Origin: an uncultured SAR116 cluster alpha proteobacterium
Lineage (GTDB): Bacteria; Pseudomonadota; Alphaproteobacteria; Puniceispirillales; Puniceispirillaceae
Reading direction: 5' to 3'
NCBI GenBank assembly: GCA_902547925.1
Contig: CACCQD010000003.1
Span: forward strand, 29,884-93,883
Length of the DNA stretch: 64,000 bases
Part shown: piece after piece, positions 30,243-42,025 of the stretch
Layout of the letters: each line of letters opens with the position of its first letter
Numbering within the stretch: the stretch's first letter is position 1
Notes under the pieces: model-generated
Databases searched by the model: none
The model's input: the letters and a program-made list of their open reading frames with translations, nothing else
Told to the model about the DNA's origin: nothing
Made by a program: the position numbers and the translations under genes

Positions 30243-32132
30243 ATGCAACATTTTCACCACCGCAAATCATCCCGTCCGAGCCGGCCTGCCCTCTATCTGA
30301 TCAGGGGCTATCTGATCATGGGCATTGGCTGTTTGCTTGCGGGGCTTTTCATGATGTCTTCGCAGGCAGCATTTGCGCAACAGACACGTCCATCACTGCC
30401 ACGGCCGCTCAGTGACTTTGATGTTGGTCAGTATCAGCGGCTCTTTCAATTGCAGGAAGTTGGCCGGATGAAGCAGGCGATCCGCGAGGTGGGCCGTATC
30501 GAGAATGACATTTTGATGGGTCACCTGCTATCAAAACGTTATTTGCATCCAACAGCTTGGCGATCTACCTACAAGCAGCTCTATCGTTGGCTGCGCGTCT
30601 ATAACGATCATCCGGATGCAAGCCGCATTTATTGGCTGGCCAAACGCCGTCGACCGGGAAATGCAAAAGCGCCGACAGCGCCAAAGGCCGGGTATCTGAA
30701 CGGGTTCGGACTGATCTCGCAAAATGAGTACCGGCCATCGATGCCGCTTAGTTCGGTGGGTCGGGCATCGCCGCGGACAACAAGGCGTGTTGCTAGTGAA
30801 GTTCGCCGTGCAATTCGCCGCGGCTGGCCAACGGGCGCGCTGAAGGTCGTTAACGACCCGGAAAACAGGCGTTATTTGACGAAGATTGAGGAAGCGCAAC
30901 TGCGCGGTGAGATTGCCCACGCCTATTTCATTTTTGGCCTTGATCAAAAAGCAATTCGCGAAGCACGGCATGCGATTGGTGCTGGCCGCGAGTCAGCGTT
31001 TATGGGGTATTGGGCTGGGGGTTTGGCGGCATGGCGCAGCGGACAATATGATCTGGCTGGGCAGTTTTTCAGATCTCTCGCAGATCAAGAAACTGTCTTT
31101 GATGAGCTGCGGAGCGCTGCGGCTTTCTGGGCGCAGCGGGTGGCGCTGCGGCAAGGCAGGCCCGAGGAGGCTGCGCGCTTTCTTGATCTATCAGCAAGTG
31201 TACAGCAAGGGTTTTATGGTGTGATCGCCAGACAGGCCAGCGGCCAGCAGATTGATATTTCATTCAAGTTGCCGGCGTATGACCCGGGCTTTATGACCTG
31301 GCTCGAAGAGCAGAAGGGTGGCCAAAGGCTTTTTTCTCTGATGCAGATCGGCCTGATCAATGATGCCGAGCGTGAAATGCGTTATCTGTGGGCTGATATT
31401 CCAGTTCATTTGCTATCGTCAGCATTGCGCTTTGCGATTGATAACGGCATGGCTGGGCTCGCTTATCGTGCTGGCGCTCTGATGGGAAAGAATGAAGGAA
31501 AAACGTGGTATGGCGCACTTTATCCCGTGCCAAAGTTTGAAGCTGAATTCACCGTCGACCAAGCGCTTGTCTGGGCCATTGCGCGCCAAGAGTCAGGCTT
31601 TAACCCTCGCGCTAAAAGCCGGGCAAAGGCCGCTGGCCTGATGCAGGTCATGCCATCGACAGCGTCTTTCATCATGCGCAAACGCTCATACCGCTCACAT
31701 GAGCGCCACTTGCTGCTAAACCCAACAATCAACCTTGAGATTGGCCAACGTTATATTCGCCATCTTCTTGATGAACCGGTGATTGATGGCTCACTCGTCA
31801 AATTACTGGCGGCGTATAATGGTGGCCCGGGCAATCTCAGTAAATGGCTGCGAAAGGTTGACCATCAGGATGACCCGTTTCTGTTGATTGAGTCCATTCC
31901 CTCCCGTGAAACACGGTCCTACATAAAGAGTGTGATAACGAATTTGGCGATGTACAGGATGCAGTTTGGACAATCAGCACCAGCTCTGAAAGCGCTGGCT
32001 GCGGGACGGCGCGGAACCTTCGTGTCCCTGATTGATCAACCCATCGTCAGGACAGCGCGGTTACAAAGCAAGCTTTTGCAGGACAAACAGAGGCCGATGA
32101 CTGAGGGAGGCGAGACCTATGCGCAGCAATGA
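30243..32132 (+). CDS. Soluble lytic murein transglycosylase
   Basis: C-terminal SLT: VWAIARQESGFNPRAKSRAKAAGLMQVMPSTA...LEIGQRYIRHLLDE...LLAAYNGGPGNLSKW. Confidence 0.93.
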   Translation: MQHFHHRKSSRPSRPALYLIRGYLIMGIGCLLAGLFMMSSQAAFAQQTRPSLPRPLSDFDVGQYQRLFQLQEVGRMKQAIREVGRIENDILMGHLLSKRYLHPTAWRSTYKQLYRWLRVYNDHPDASRIYWLAKRRRPGNAKAPTAPKAGYLNGFGLISQNEYRPSMPLSSVGRASPRTTRRVASEVRRAIRRGWPTGALKVVNDPENRRYLTKIEEAQLRGEIAHAYFIFGLDQKAIREARHAIGAGRESAFMGYWAGGLAAWRSGQYDLAGQFFRSLADQETVFDELRSAAAFWAQRVALRQGRPEEAARFLDLSASVQQGFYGVIARQASGQQIDISFKLPAYDPGFMTWLEEQKGGQRLFSLMQIGLINDAEREMRYLWADIPVHLLSSALRFAIDNGMAGLAYRAGALMGKNEGKTWYGALYPVPKFEAEFTVDQALVWAIARQESGFNPRAKSRAKAAGLMQVMPSTASFIMRKRSYRSHERHLLLNPTINLEIGQRYIRHLLDEPVIDGSLVKLLAAYNGGPGNLSKWLRKVDHQDDPFLLIESIPSRETRSYIKSVITNLAMYRMQFGQSAPALKALAAGRRGTFVSLIDQPIVRTARLQSKLLQDKQRPMTEGGETYAQQ

Positions 32133-32682
32133 TGACCGGGTTGATAAATCCATCACTTTCCAACCTGTGAATATTGCCGTGATGACGGTGTCTGACACAC
32201 GCACGACCGGAGATGATCGGTCGGGTGATCTGCTGGCGTCACGTGTCATTGAGGATGGCCATGTGCTGGCAGACCGAGCAATCATTACTGATGATCAGCC
32301 AAAGATTGTAGCAAGGCTTGAAGAATGGATTGATGATCTGGCGGTTGATGCGGTGGTGGCCACGGGCGGAACAGGCCTCACCGGGCGTGATGTGACGCCG
32401 GAGGCTTTTCGGGCTGTTTTTGACAAGGAGATTGAAGGATTTGGCGAATTGTTCCGCTATCTCTCCTCTCAGAAGATTGGAACCTCGACAGTACAGTCAC
32501 GGGCGCTTGCGGGTGTTGCGGGTGGTACATATCTCTTTGCTTTGCCCGGGTCGCCATCTGGCTGTCGTGATGGCTGGGATGAGATCCTGCGCTATCAGCT
32601 TGATATTCGTCACAAGCCCTGCAATTTCGTCGAGATCATGCCGCGCTTGACCGAGTCGGTTATCCAGCGACGTCGAGGATAA
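32119..32682 (+). CDS. moaB: Molybdenum cofactor biosynthesis protein B
   Basis: IAVMTVSDTRTTGDDRSGDLL; VDAVVATGGTGLTGRDVTPEAF; FALPGSPSGCRDGWDEIL. Confidence 0.93.
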   Translation: MRSNDDRVDKSITFQPVNIAVMTVSDTRTTGDDRSGDLLASRVIEDGHVLADRAIITDDQPKIVARLEEWIDDLAVDAVVATGGTGLTGRDVTPEAFRAVFDKEIEGFGELFRYLSSQKIGTSTVQSRALAGVAGGTYLFALPGSPSGCRDGWDEILRYQLDIRHKPCNFVEIMPRLTESVIQRRRG

Positions 32683-33323
32683 TGCCCGATCTTTTGCTCG
32701 AAAATCGACACCTTGCGACAGGCCACGGTGTTGTCATTGGTATCGATGAGGCTGGACGCGGACCGTGGGCAGGCCCAGTGACGGCCGCCGCCTTCTGGCT
32801 CAACCCAAATTGCTTTGATCGGATCCCACCAGAGTTGAATGACTCGAAAAAGCTCAACCCAGCCAAGCGCGCTTCCGTTTACAACGCGTTGATCGGTGGT
32901 GAGCATGCATTTTCCGTGGTGTCGATAGCCGCTGCTGAAATAGACCAGATTGGTATTCTCGCCGCCACTTTTCTGGCCATGCGTCAAGCGACCACACAAT
33001 TACAGGAGCTTTTGATCAGCCGTCAGCATCTCGGTGTTGGGTTATGTCTTGTCGACGGCAATCTAGACCCCAACCTGGGACTGCCGACCAAGACAGTGAT
33101 CAAGGGAGACGCCCTATCTTGTTCAATTGCGGCCGCATCCATCATCGCCAAGGAAACCCGGGACAATCTGATGCGCAGCCTTGCGCGAGATTATGATGTT
33201 TACGGCTGGGACAGCAATATGGGCTATGGGACCAAAATCCATTCAGAAGCCCTGCAGGCGCATGGCGTCAGCGAACATCACCGCCGAAGCTTCGCGCCGA
33301 TCAAACGATTGCTGCAACTGTAA
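32682..33323 (+). CDS. rnhB: Ribonuclease HII
   Basis: VVIGIDEAGRGPWAGPVTAAAF; GDALSCSIAAASIIAKETRD; MGYGTKIHSEAL. Confidence 0.96.
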   Translation: MPDLLLENRHLATGHGVVIGIDEAGRGPWAGPVTAAAFWLNPNCFDRIPPELNDSKKLNPAKRASVYNALIGGEHAFSVVSIAAAEIDQIGILAATFLAMRQATTQLQELLISRQHLGVGLCLVDGNLDPNLGLPTKTVIKGDALSCSIAAASIIAKETRDNLMRSLARDYDVYGWDSNMGYGTKIHSEALQAHGVSEHHRRSFAPIKRLLQL

Positions 33324-33480
33324 ACGCTCTGCATTTTCCAACTTTTCACATCGGCGAATGACATCAGCATTTTTTTGCGACACACCTTTGTAACTGTATG
33401 GGTTTGGCCGTTCTGGTTGGCTGACTAAGCGTTTGGCCTAATGGCGACCCACTAGATGAATGCTGTCTGCCAGATATCAC

Positions 33481-33524
33481 CACAACATGTTGTGATCACT
33501 TTAACTTCGCCAGTTAACATGTTG
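33481..33524. promoter_or_regulatory. Candidate operator upstream of ccrM
   Basis: Perfect 14-bp palindrome CACAACATGTTGTG (33481-33494) and a second AACATGTTG (33516-33524), spaced 32 bp start-to-start. Confidence 0.4.
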
Positions 33525-33629
33525 ACTTTACGTTATAATGTGATTCTTTTAGGTGTCTCTCATCAAAAAACCCAACCGATTTGACAGATTTTTTTGGTGT
33601 TTGGGCGCAATTTTCAGCCGGTCTTTTAG

Positions 33630-34730
<1,101 letters not shown>

Positions 34731-34880
34731 AGTACCACTCTGCACCGATCGATAAAAATTCAGGGCTATTCCAGATAGCGCTCGACCAGTCTATTATGTG
34801 TTTTTCGATCAACGCGGTTTAACTTCCACCACATTAGAAAATTCTGTTATTGTCTGTCTGGAAAACTTCACTGAATTGAA

Positions 34881-36170
34881 ATGGTATCGTCACTTCAATC
34901 AACTCAACAGGTTGCACAGATTCGTCACCGTGCAGGGCGGCGGCAACTGGTGAATATTGGCCGAATGTTGTTGTCGCTATTTTGTCTTGTTGCTTTTGAA
35001 ACAATCCTCTCATTGCTTTTGGAAGGCCGCTATCTGCTCAGTGCCTCTGACACGATCAGAGTGTCAGCGCTGCTGATCACGGGCATTTACCTGATTATAT
35101 TTCTAGTTGCCTTGCGTCTCTCAAGATGGATACGCTTTCGCATTGGGGAACAGCTTTTGTCAGTGTGGTTGATTTTAGGCCTTGCCGGCACGCTCGGCTT
35201 GATGATGTTTCGCCTTCCTTACTCGGTTACGTTCCTGGGTTTGATTTACCCAACGGCAACCGTTATTCTGTTGCTGTTTGCCAAAGGACTCTCACAACGC
35301 TCAAGCATGCGTCTTGGGGTGCCGGCGCGGTTAATCGACCAGATTGACAACAGTACCGGTGCGTTCGTTCCTATGGACAGCGCATCGCTTCCAGAAGACG
35401 CAATCGATGCAGTGCTTGTTTCAGAAGAGCAACTGTCCGACTCGGGTTGGACGCCCTTTCTGTCTTGGTGTGCGCTGAATGCTGTACCCGTAATCATGCT
35501 TCGTGATTACATCGAAGCAGAAACAGGCTGTGTGGATCTAAAAAATTTTACCTTCACCGAACTTTTGCATGTCCGGTCGTCTGATACTTATTTGTTTGTA
35601 AAACGGGTGTTTGATGCAGTGTGCAGCCTGCTACTCTTGTTCGTTTTTAGCATTCCAATGGCTCTGGTGGTGGTGGTGATCAAGCTTGAAACCACTGGCC
35701 CGGCCATTTTTGCACAGCAACGTATTGGTCTGGGGGGTGTATCCTTTACCATGTATAAATTCAGATCGATGGTGACCGATGCTGAAAGAGGTGGTGCACA
35801 ATTTGCCGCCACGGGTGACAAACGTGTGACGCGTGTCGGTAAATTTATCAGAAAATACCGGATTGATGAATTACCACAGCTTTGCAATGTGTTGCGTGGC
35901 GATATGAGCCTGATTGGGCCGCGCCCTGAACAAAAAAATTTGCTCGATGAGCTTGTCAAAGAGATCCCGCTTTTTCCTTTCCGCCATTCAGTAAGGCCTG
36001 GAATTACGGGGTGGGCACAGGTTTGTCAGGGATATGCCTATGATGTCGACAGTAGCAGTGAGAAAATCACCTACGATCTGTTCTACATCAAAAATCTGTC
36101 TTTTCTGCTTGATATGACGATCATTGTCCGCACGATCAGGATTATGCTCACAGGCTTTGGGTCGCGTTAA
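34881..36170 (+). CDS. Polyprenyl-phosphate sugar-1-phosphate transferase (exopolysaccharide initiation type)
   Basis: KRVFDAVCSLLLLFVFSIPMALVVVVIKLETTGPAIFAQQRIGLGGVSFTMYKFRSMVTDAE; RIDELPQLCNVLRGDMSLIGPRPE. Confidence 0.93.
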   Translation: MVSSLQSTQQVAQIRHRAGRRQLVNIGRMLLSLFCLVAFETILSLLLEGRYLLSASDTIRVSALLITGIYLIIFLVALRLSRWIRFRIGEQLLSVWLILGLAGTLGLMMFRLPYSVTFLGLIYPTATVILLLFAKGLSQRSSMRLGVPARLIDQIDNSTGAFVPMDSASLPEDAIDAVLVSEEQLSDSGWTPFLSWCALNAVPVIMLRDYIEAETGCVDLKNFTFTELLHVRSSDTYLFVKRVFDAVCSLLLLFVFSIPMALVVVVIKLETTGPAIFAQQRIGLGGVSFTMYKFRSMVTDAERGGAQFAATGDKRVTRVGKFIRKYRIDELPQLCNVLRGDMSLIGPRPEQKNLLDELVKEIPLFPFRHSVRPGITGWAQVCQGYAYDVDSSSEKITYDLFYIKNLSFLLDMTIIVRTIRIMLTGFGSR

Positions 36171-36694
36171 TATTCATATGTCTGCAGGGCAGCAACCGGA
36201 CAGTCAAGCCGGTCACGACCCTTCAGGCCTGTCAGCTCAATGATACAGACAGCTCCGGCCAGAACGCCACCGGCCTGCTTCACGAGCCGTGTTGCAGCAA
36301 ACAGAGTTCCCCCAGTTGCCAGAAGATCGTCGCACAGAACAATGCGTCGGTTGTGGAGTTGTCGGCTTGCCTGAAGCGACAACCGCGCCTCGCCATATTC
36401 GAGCGTGTAGGATTGCTCCAGAACCTTACCGGGCAACTTGCCGGCCTTGCGAACCATGATAGCCCCGCAATCTAGCTCCATAGCCAATGGCAAGGCAAAA
36501 AGAAAGCCGCGTGCATCGATGCCGGCGATGACGTCTGGCTTCATTGGCTGCGCGAGACCACACAGAGCAGACATTGCCGCTTTGACAATCACCTTGTCTT
36601 CGAGAATCGGGCTTATGTCATAAAAGGTGATGCCCTCTTTGGGGAATCCGGGTGTTTTCGAAATAAAGCTGTCGAAGTTAACTGGCATTGGCAT
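36167..36694 (-). CDS. apt: Adenine phosphoribosyltransferase
   Basis: [56 protein letters not shown]. Start within the longer ORF (36694 or 36688). Confidence 0.94.
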   Translation of the reverse strand: MPMPVNFDSFISKTPGFPKEGITFYDISPILEDKVIVKAAMSALCGLAQPMKPDVIAGIDARGFLFALPLAMELDCGAIMVRKAGKLPGKVLEQSYTLEYGEARLSLQASRQLHNRRIVLCDDLLATGGTLFAATRLVKQAGGVLAGAVCIIELTGLKGRDRLDCPVAALQTYEY

Positions 36695-38849
36695 CAAGTG
36701 CCTTTCTTTCAAGTCGCCGGCGGTGTAGCACAGGTTCGGTATATCCTGATGGTTGTGCCCGCCCTTCAAAAACGAGATCGCAGGCAGCCTGAAAAGCAAT
36801 GGATGCTTCAAAATCATCTGCCATTGGCCGGTAGAGAGGATCACCCTCGTTCTGTCGGTCAACTACCGCCGCCATTTCCTTCATCACCTCCATCGCGAGC
36901 TGCTGTGAGCAGACACCGTGATGAATCCAGTTGGCAATATGTTGCGAGGAAATCCGAAGGGTTGCCCGGTCTTCCATAAGACCAACATCGTGAATGTCAG
37001 GAACTTTTGAACAACCGACACCCTGATCGACCCATCTTACAACATAGCCGAGAATGCCCTGGGCATTATTTTGCAATTCCTGGCGGATATCATCGTCAGA
37101 CCAGTTTGGACGGGATGAGATAGGCACGGACAGGATTTCCGAGCGGTTTGCCGGGGTGCGCTTGGCGAGCTTTTTCTGCTGATCGCATACATTCACCGTG
37201 TGATAATGGAGAGCATGAAGCGTTGCTGCGGTTGGTGAGGGCACCCATGCGCAATTGGCGCCGGACAGGGGATGATTGATCTTCTGTTCCATCATGTCGG
37301 CCATGCGATCAGGCATCGCCCACATTCCCTTGCCAATTTGAGCCTTGCCACCAAGGCCACAGGCAAGACCGACATCGACATTTCTGTTTTCGTAGGCCGT
37401 GATCCACGCAGCATTTTTCATGTCACCCTTCCGGATCATCGCCCCGGCCTCCATTGAGGTGTGGATCTCGTCACCTGTGCGGTCAAGGAATCCTGTATTG
37501 ATGAACACGACCCGCTCGCTTGCAACACGGATACATTCCTTCAGGTTGATGGTTGTGCGGCGTTCCTCATCCATAATCCCCATCTTGATGGTGTTGGTAT
37601 CCAGACCCAAAACATCCTCGACAGCAGCAAAGATTTCCGTGGCAAAGCGCACCTCATCTGGCCCATGCATCTTGGGTTTCACTATGTAAATTGATCCGTT
37701 AGCTGAATTTGCTCTCCGCTGTAGATCAGGAAGCGCTCCCGCAACTGTCATGAAAGCGTCCATGATGCCTTCAGGAATCTCGCTGCCATCTGCAAGATGG
37801 ATGGCGGGATTGGTCATCAAATGCCCAACATTTCGGACCAGCATCAACGCACGGCCGTGCAACACCGCCTCATCCCCATCTGGCGTGGCATAGATAATGT
37901 CATCGACTAGTTTGCGGGTGACCATCTTGCCGGCTTTTTGAAAATTGTCTTGAAGCGTTCCCCGCATCAGCTGGTTCCAGTTGCTATAAGCCAGGATTTT
38001 GTCCGTCGCATCGACAGCAGCAATTGAGTCCTCACAATCCATGATGCTTGAGATCGCGGCCTCGGCGCGAACGTCGTTGATGCCAGCAGGATCGTCTTTG
38101 CCAATGGCGCCGCCGCGATCGATCATGATCTGCAGATGCAGTCCATTGTTATTAAGAATGATCGATCGTGGGTCTGCTGAAGTGCCTGTGTAGCCCGTGA
38201 ACTTGCTTGTATCGACGAGGGTCGTTTTGCTGCTTTCACATTTGACCTCTAGCGTGTCACCAACAATGGCGAGGTTCGTGACATCGGTCCATGAGGCGTT
38301 GGCCAGCGGTGTCACCGTGTCCATTATTTTGTGCACATAGGCGATGACCTGTTGGCCCCGCGCCAAATCATAACCAGATGTCTGCGCCTTGGCGCTTGCC
38401 TGAGGAATCACATCGGTTCCGTAGAGCGCGTCATAGAGGCTGTTAAAACGGGCATTTGCAGCGTTTAGCGCATAGCGGGCGTTGGTGATTGGCACGACTA
38501 GTTGAGGTCCGGCTACTTGGGCAATTTCGGCATCGACGTTTTCTGTCGTGACCTGAAAATCAAGCCCTTCATCAAGCAGATAGCCTATATCCTTCAAGAA
38601 CCCCTCATAGGCGTTCTGATCAATGCCGTTTTGCGCGTTGTCTTTAAGCCAGTCATCAATTTGATCCTGCATTGTCTGTCTGATGACGAGCAGCTCTCGA
38701 TTGCGCGGTGCCAGCGCATGAACCGCTTTATCAAACCCTGCCCAGAAATGGTCAGTGCATATCGAGGTGCCTTTAAGAAGCTTATCATTGACAAAATTAT
38801 ATAGTTTCGTATTGACGGTTAGGTTTCCATAATTTGTGAAATTGGACAT
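36678..38849 (-). CDS. glcB: Malate synthase G
   Basis: [84 protein letters not shown]. Confidence 0.96.
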   Translation of the reverse strand: MSNFTNYGNLTVNTKLYNFVNDKLLKGTSICTDHFWAGFDKAVHALAPRNRELLVIRQTMQDQIDDWLKDNAQNGIDQNAYEGFLKDIGYLLDEGLDFQVTTENVDAEIAQVAGPQLVVPITNARYALNAANARFNSLYDALYGTDVIPQASAKAQTSGYDLARGQQVIAYVHKIMDTVTPLANASWTDVTNLAIVGDTLEVKCESSKTTLVDTSKFTGYTGTSADPRSIILNNNGLHLQIMIDRGGAIGKDDPAGINDVRAEAAISSIMDCEDSIAAVDATDKILAYSNWNQLMRGTLQDNFQKAGKMVTRKLVDDIIYATPDGDEAVLHGRALMLVRNVGHLMTNPAIHLADGSEIPEGIMDAFMTVAGALPDLQRRANSANGSIYIVKPKMHGPDEVRFATEIFAAVEDVLGLDTNTIKMGIMDEERRTTINLKECIRVASERVVFINTGFLDRTGDEIHTSMEAGAMIRKGDMKNAAWITAYENRNVDVGLACGLGGKAQIGKGMWAMPDRMADMMEQKINHPLSGANCAWVPSPTAATLHALHYHTVNVCDQQKKLAKRTPANRSEILSVPISSRPNWSDDDIRQELQNNAQGILGYVVRWVDQGVGCSKVPDIHDVGLMEDRATLRISSQHIANWIHHGVCSQQLAMEVMKEMAAVVDRQNEGDPLYRPMADDFEASIAFQAACDLVFEGRAQPSGYTEPVLHRRRLERKALDANAS

Positions 38850-39038
38850 GAGTTCACTCCGGAGTGAGAGGCGCGGAAATAAATAAGAGAAAAGCACGTT
38901 TGAATACAGTCAAACATTGCGGCAGAACAAGCATAATCAGCGCTAACATGGCGAAAAAAATTCGTTAGTCTAACTTACTCCCAATTCAGCCCCATTGGTA
39001 CGGGGATGGCAGGTTTGTGTAGTGTGGTTTTTCCCAAC

Positions 39039-40424
39039 TTAGCCAAAGGACCAGCTGAGACCGGCACCAGCTAACGCGGCCTCAATCTGCGATATGAGCT
39101 GTTTCAGAGCTTCTGGGCTGTCAGCCTCGGCCCGCGCGACCAACGCGGCTTCGGTGTTTGACGCACGAACCAGCCACCACCCGGTGGAACAAGTCACGCG
39201 GACTCCATCAATGGTGTTGATGGCATCTGCCTCATAATTTTGTGAGACGATTGATTGAAGTTTTTCCATCATAGAGAATTTTCTGCCATCTGTGCAGTCG
39301 ATCCGCAATTCCGGTGTTGCATGCTGGTCTGGCAAGCTGTCCATAAAGGCGGTGATGGATTGGCCGCTGCGAACCATTTGGGTAAGGATGCGCAACGCAA
39401 CGTAAATGGCATCGTCAAAACCAAAGTAATCATCGGCAATGAATATGTGGCCAGACATTTCACCGGCCAGGGGTGATCCTGTTTCAGCCATTTTCTTCTT
39501 CATATGGCTATGTCCAGTTTTCCATATTGCGGCGTTTGCCCCTGCAGCAGATAGCATGTCCACTGCCAACTGTGATGATTTCACATCAAGCAGCATCGTT
39601 CCACCCGGGTGTCGCTTGGCAACATCTTGGGCAAGGTAAGCTGTCAGAAGATCGCCCGGCACCTGCCGACCCTTGGCGTCTATGATACCAATCCGATCGC
39701 CATCTCCGTCAAAGCCAATTCCTAGATCGGCATCTTTTGATTTGACGGCTGCTCGCAGAATTTCGAGTGTTTTGGGATCCACCGGATTGGGGTGATGGTT
39801 GGGAAAGCTGCCGTCAATCTCAGAAAACAGAACTTCATGCTGTCCCGTCAGCCGCTCGACCACAGCATCGGTTACCGACCCGCTGGCACCATTGCCGCAA
39901 TCCCAGACAACCGACAGATCGCCAGCGTCAGCGGATTGTAAAAGTCTGGTTACATATTCGTTGAAAACTGATCGGGTCTCGCAGCCGCCACCACTTTGCG
40001 AGGGAACCCCTGCAGCGCATGAGGCACCGAGCTCAGTGATCTCTGCACCAAAAAATGATTTTCCACCCATCACCATTTTAAAACCGTTATGTGTCGGGGG
40101 GTTGTGGCTACCGGTCACCTGGATTGCTCCATCGGCATCAAGATGTGTTGCGGCAAAATACAACATCGGTGTTGGCCCACAGCCGATATCTGTCACCGTT
40201 GCGCCGCCATCAACCAATCCGTCAATCAGCGCTTTAGAGAGTTGTGGGGATGAGAGGCGACCATCACGCCCAACAACCACTTTATTTCCAAGAGACTTAC
40301 TGGCAAGGCAAGCGGCAAAGGTGCGGCCAATTGCTGTGGCGTCTGCGGGGCTGAGGGTTTCATCACAAATGCCACGGATGTCATAGGCACGAAGGATGCT
40401 GGGATGAAGAACATTAGCGTTCAT
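39039..40424 (-). CDS. Phosphomannomutase/phosphoglucomutase
   Basis: LRAYDIRGICDETLSPADATAIGRTFA; AIQVTGSHNPPTHNGFKM (active Ser); LGIGFDGDGDRIGIID. Confidence 0.94.
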   Translation of the reverse strand: MNANVLHPSILRAYDIRGICDETLSPADATAIGRTFAACLASKSLGNKVVVGRDGRLSSPQLSKALIDGLVDGGATVTDIGCGPTPMLYFAATHLDADGAIQVTGSHNPPTHNGFKMVMGGKSFFGAEITELGASCAAGVPSQSGGGCETRSVFNEYVTRLLQSADAGDLSVVWDCGNGASGSVTDAVVERLTGQHEVLFSEIDGSFPNHHPNPVDPKTLEILRAAVKSKDADLGIGFDGDGDRIGIIDAKGRQVPGDLLTAYLAQDVAKRHPGGTMLLDVKSSQLAVDMLSAAGANAAIWKTGHSHMKKKMAETGSPLAGEMSGHIFIADDYFGFDDAIYVALRILTQMVRSGQSITAFMDSLPDQHATPELRIDCTDGRKFSMMEKLQSIVSQNYEADAINTIDGVRVTCSTGWWLVRASNTEAALVARAEADSPEALKQLISQIEAALAGAGLSWSFG

Positions 40425-41275
40425 GAAAAACGATCCTTCATCCAGCTTCGCAGATCAGGTGCAAGCGTCTCATTCGCCATGGCAAAGGCAATATTTGCCT
40501 GCAGAAACCCCATTTTTGAGCCGCAGTCAAACCGTTCTCCAGAAAACCGCAATGCGTAGAAATCAGATTTTCCAATTTGTTGGGCAAGCGCATCTGTCAG
40601 CTGGATTTCATCACCGGCACCACGCTCGCCGTTGGACAGAGTCTGGAATATTGCCGGGTCGATTATGTAGCGGCCGACGACAGCAATGTTCGATGGCGCG
40701 TCTTCGGGTCTTGGTTTTTCCACAAGGCCTGTGACCTCGACAAGTTTGCCGTCATCAGCACCCGGTGTGATGATTCCGTAGGCATGGGTCTGGTCTTTTG
40801 GCACATTCATTGCCGCGACCATATTGCCGCCACGGTAACAATCTGCCATTTCTGCAATACAGCTGTGACCAAGGATCAGATCGTCCGCCAACAATATGGC
40901 CACTGGTTCATCATGGACCATGTTGCGGGCGCACCAGACGGCATGCCCCAGACCCGCAGGATCCTGTTGTCTGACATAGCTCACTGATCCCGGTTTGTGA
41001 ATCATGTCATGCACTATGGCAAGTGCATCAGTTTTGCCTTTGGCGATAAGTGTCTTTTCCAACTCATAGGAGTGATCGAAATGGTCTTCGATGGCGCTTT
41101 TGTTCCGTCCTGTTACAAAAATGAATTCTTCTACACCGGCCTCGGCAGCCTCTTCAACGGCATATTGAATCAGAGGTTTGTCCACAACGGGAAGCATTTC
41201 CTTGGGCAGGGCCTTGGTCGCAGGTAAAAATCTGGTACCCAGGCCACCAACAGGAAAAATGGCTTTTTTGATCAT
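40421..41275 (-). CDS. galU: UTP--glucose-1-phosphate uridylyltransferase
   Basis: KKAIFPVGGLGTRFLPATKALPKEMLPVVDKPLIQYAVEEA. Confidence 0.96.
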   Translation of the reverse strand: MIKKAIFPVGGLGTRFLPATKALPKEMLPVVDKPLIQYAVEEAAEAGVEEFIFVTGRNKSAIEDHFDHSYELEKTLIAKGKTDALAIVHDMIHKPGSVSYVRQQDPAGLGHAVWCARNMVHDEPVAILLADDLILGHSCIAEMADCYRGGNMVAAMNVPKDQTHAYGIITPGADDGKLVEVTGLVEKPRPEDAPSNIAVVGRYIIDPAIFQTLSNGERGAGDEIQLTDALAQQIGKSDFYALRFSGERFDCGSKMGFLQANIAFAMANETLAPDLRSWMKDRFS

Positions 41276-41371
41276 CGGACAACCTTCAATAGAGAGCAAA
41301 TAGTTTGGCTATTGATAAACATGGAGTACCGCCCCATAAAGAGATGGTCAAGTAACAGCAGGTGACAAAGG

Positions 41372-41962
41372 GTGGGATCGATGTCCGCACAAGCAATCTC
41401 CAACATTTTGACCCAATCCGCCGCTGTCAAATTGGCTACGGCTGAACAATGTAGCTCTGCGGCCTTCGCGGCAAGCCAAATGATCGCAACAGCGTTTCAG
41501 AGCGGGGGCAAATTGATGCTCTGCGGAAATGGTGGCTCCGCTGGTGATGCGCAACATTTGGCAGCAGAATTTGTTGCTACCCTTGACCACCAGCGGCCAC
41601 GTGCGGGACTCGCTGCGATCGCCTTGACTACGGACACCTCATTTATCACGGCCTATGCCAACGATTTTGGCTTTGATGGCATTTTTTCACGCCAAGTGGA
41701 AACGCTTGGCAGGACGGAAGATGTTCTGATTGGCATTTCAACCAGTGGAAATTCGAAAAATGTTGTTGGCGCAATGCAGGTAGCGCGTGCCGCAGGCATT
41801 GGCACGATTGCCTTTAGCGGCGAGGCAGGCGGTGAGATCTGCAGCCACGCCGACATCGCTATCTGTGTTCCCAGTCGAAAAATAATGTATGTTCAAGAAG
41901 CCCATATAGCGCTTGGCCACGTCATCACACTCACCGTTGAACAAATTCTTGGTCATCAGTGA
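41372..41962 (+). CDS. gmhA: Phosphoheptose isomerase-like SIS protein
   Basis: GGKLMLCGNGGSAGDAQHLAAEFV; LIGISTSGNSKNVVGAM; VQEAHIALGHVI. Confidence 0.88.
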   Translation: MGSMSAQAISNILTQSAAVKLATAEQCSSAAFAASQMIATAFQSGGKLMLCGNGGSAGDAQHLAAEFVATLDHQRPRAGLAAIALTTDTSFITAYANDFGFDGIFSRQVETLGRTEDVLIGISTSGNSKNVVGAMQVARAAGIGTIAFSGEAGGEICSHADIAICVPSRKIMYVQEAHIALGHVITLTVEQILGHQ

Positions 41963-42025
41963 TATGGTGCGAAAAGGCACAGGCATGGCGGTAACATCAA
42001 TCATTGGTCAGCAAAGGACGGCAAA

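Noticed and set aside
33522-33539. TTGACT...TATAAT as a sigma70 promoter for ccrM
   Set aside because: Only 6 nt separate the hexamers, incompatible with a normal 16-18 nt spacer.
39799-40386. 195-aa plus-strand ORF inside the phosphomannomutase gene
   Set aside because: Antisense shadow ORF with no domain-like sequence.
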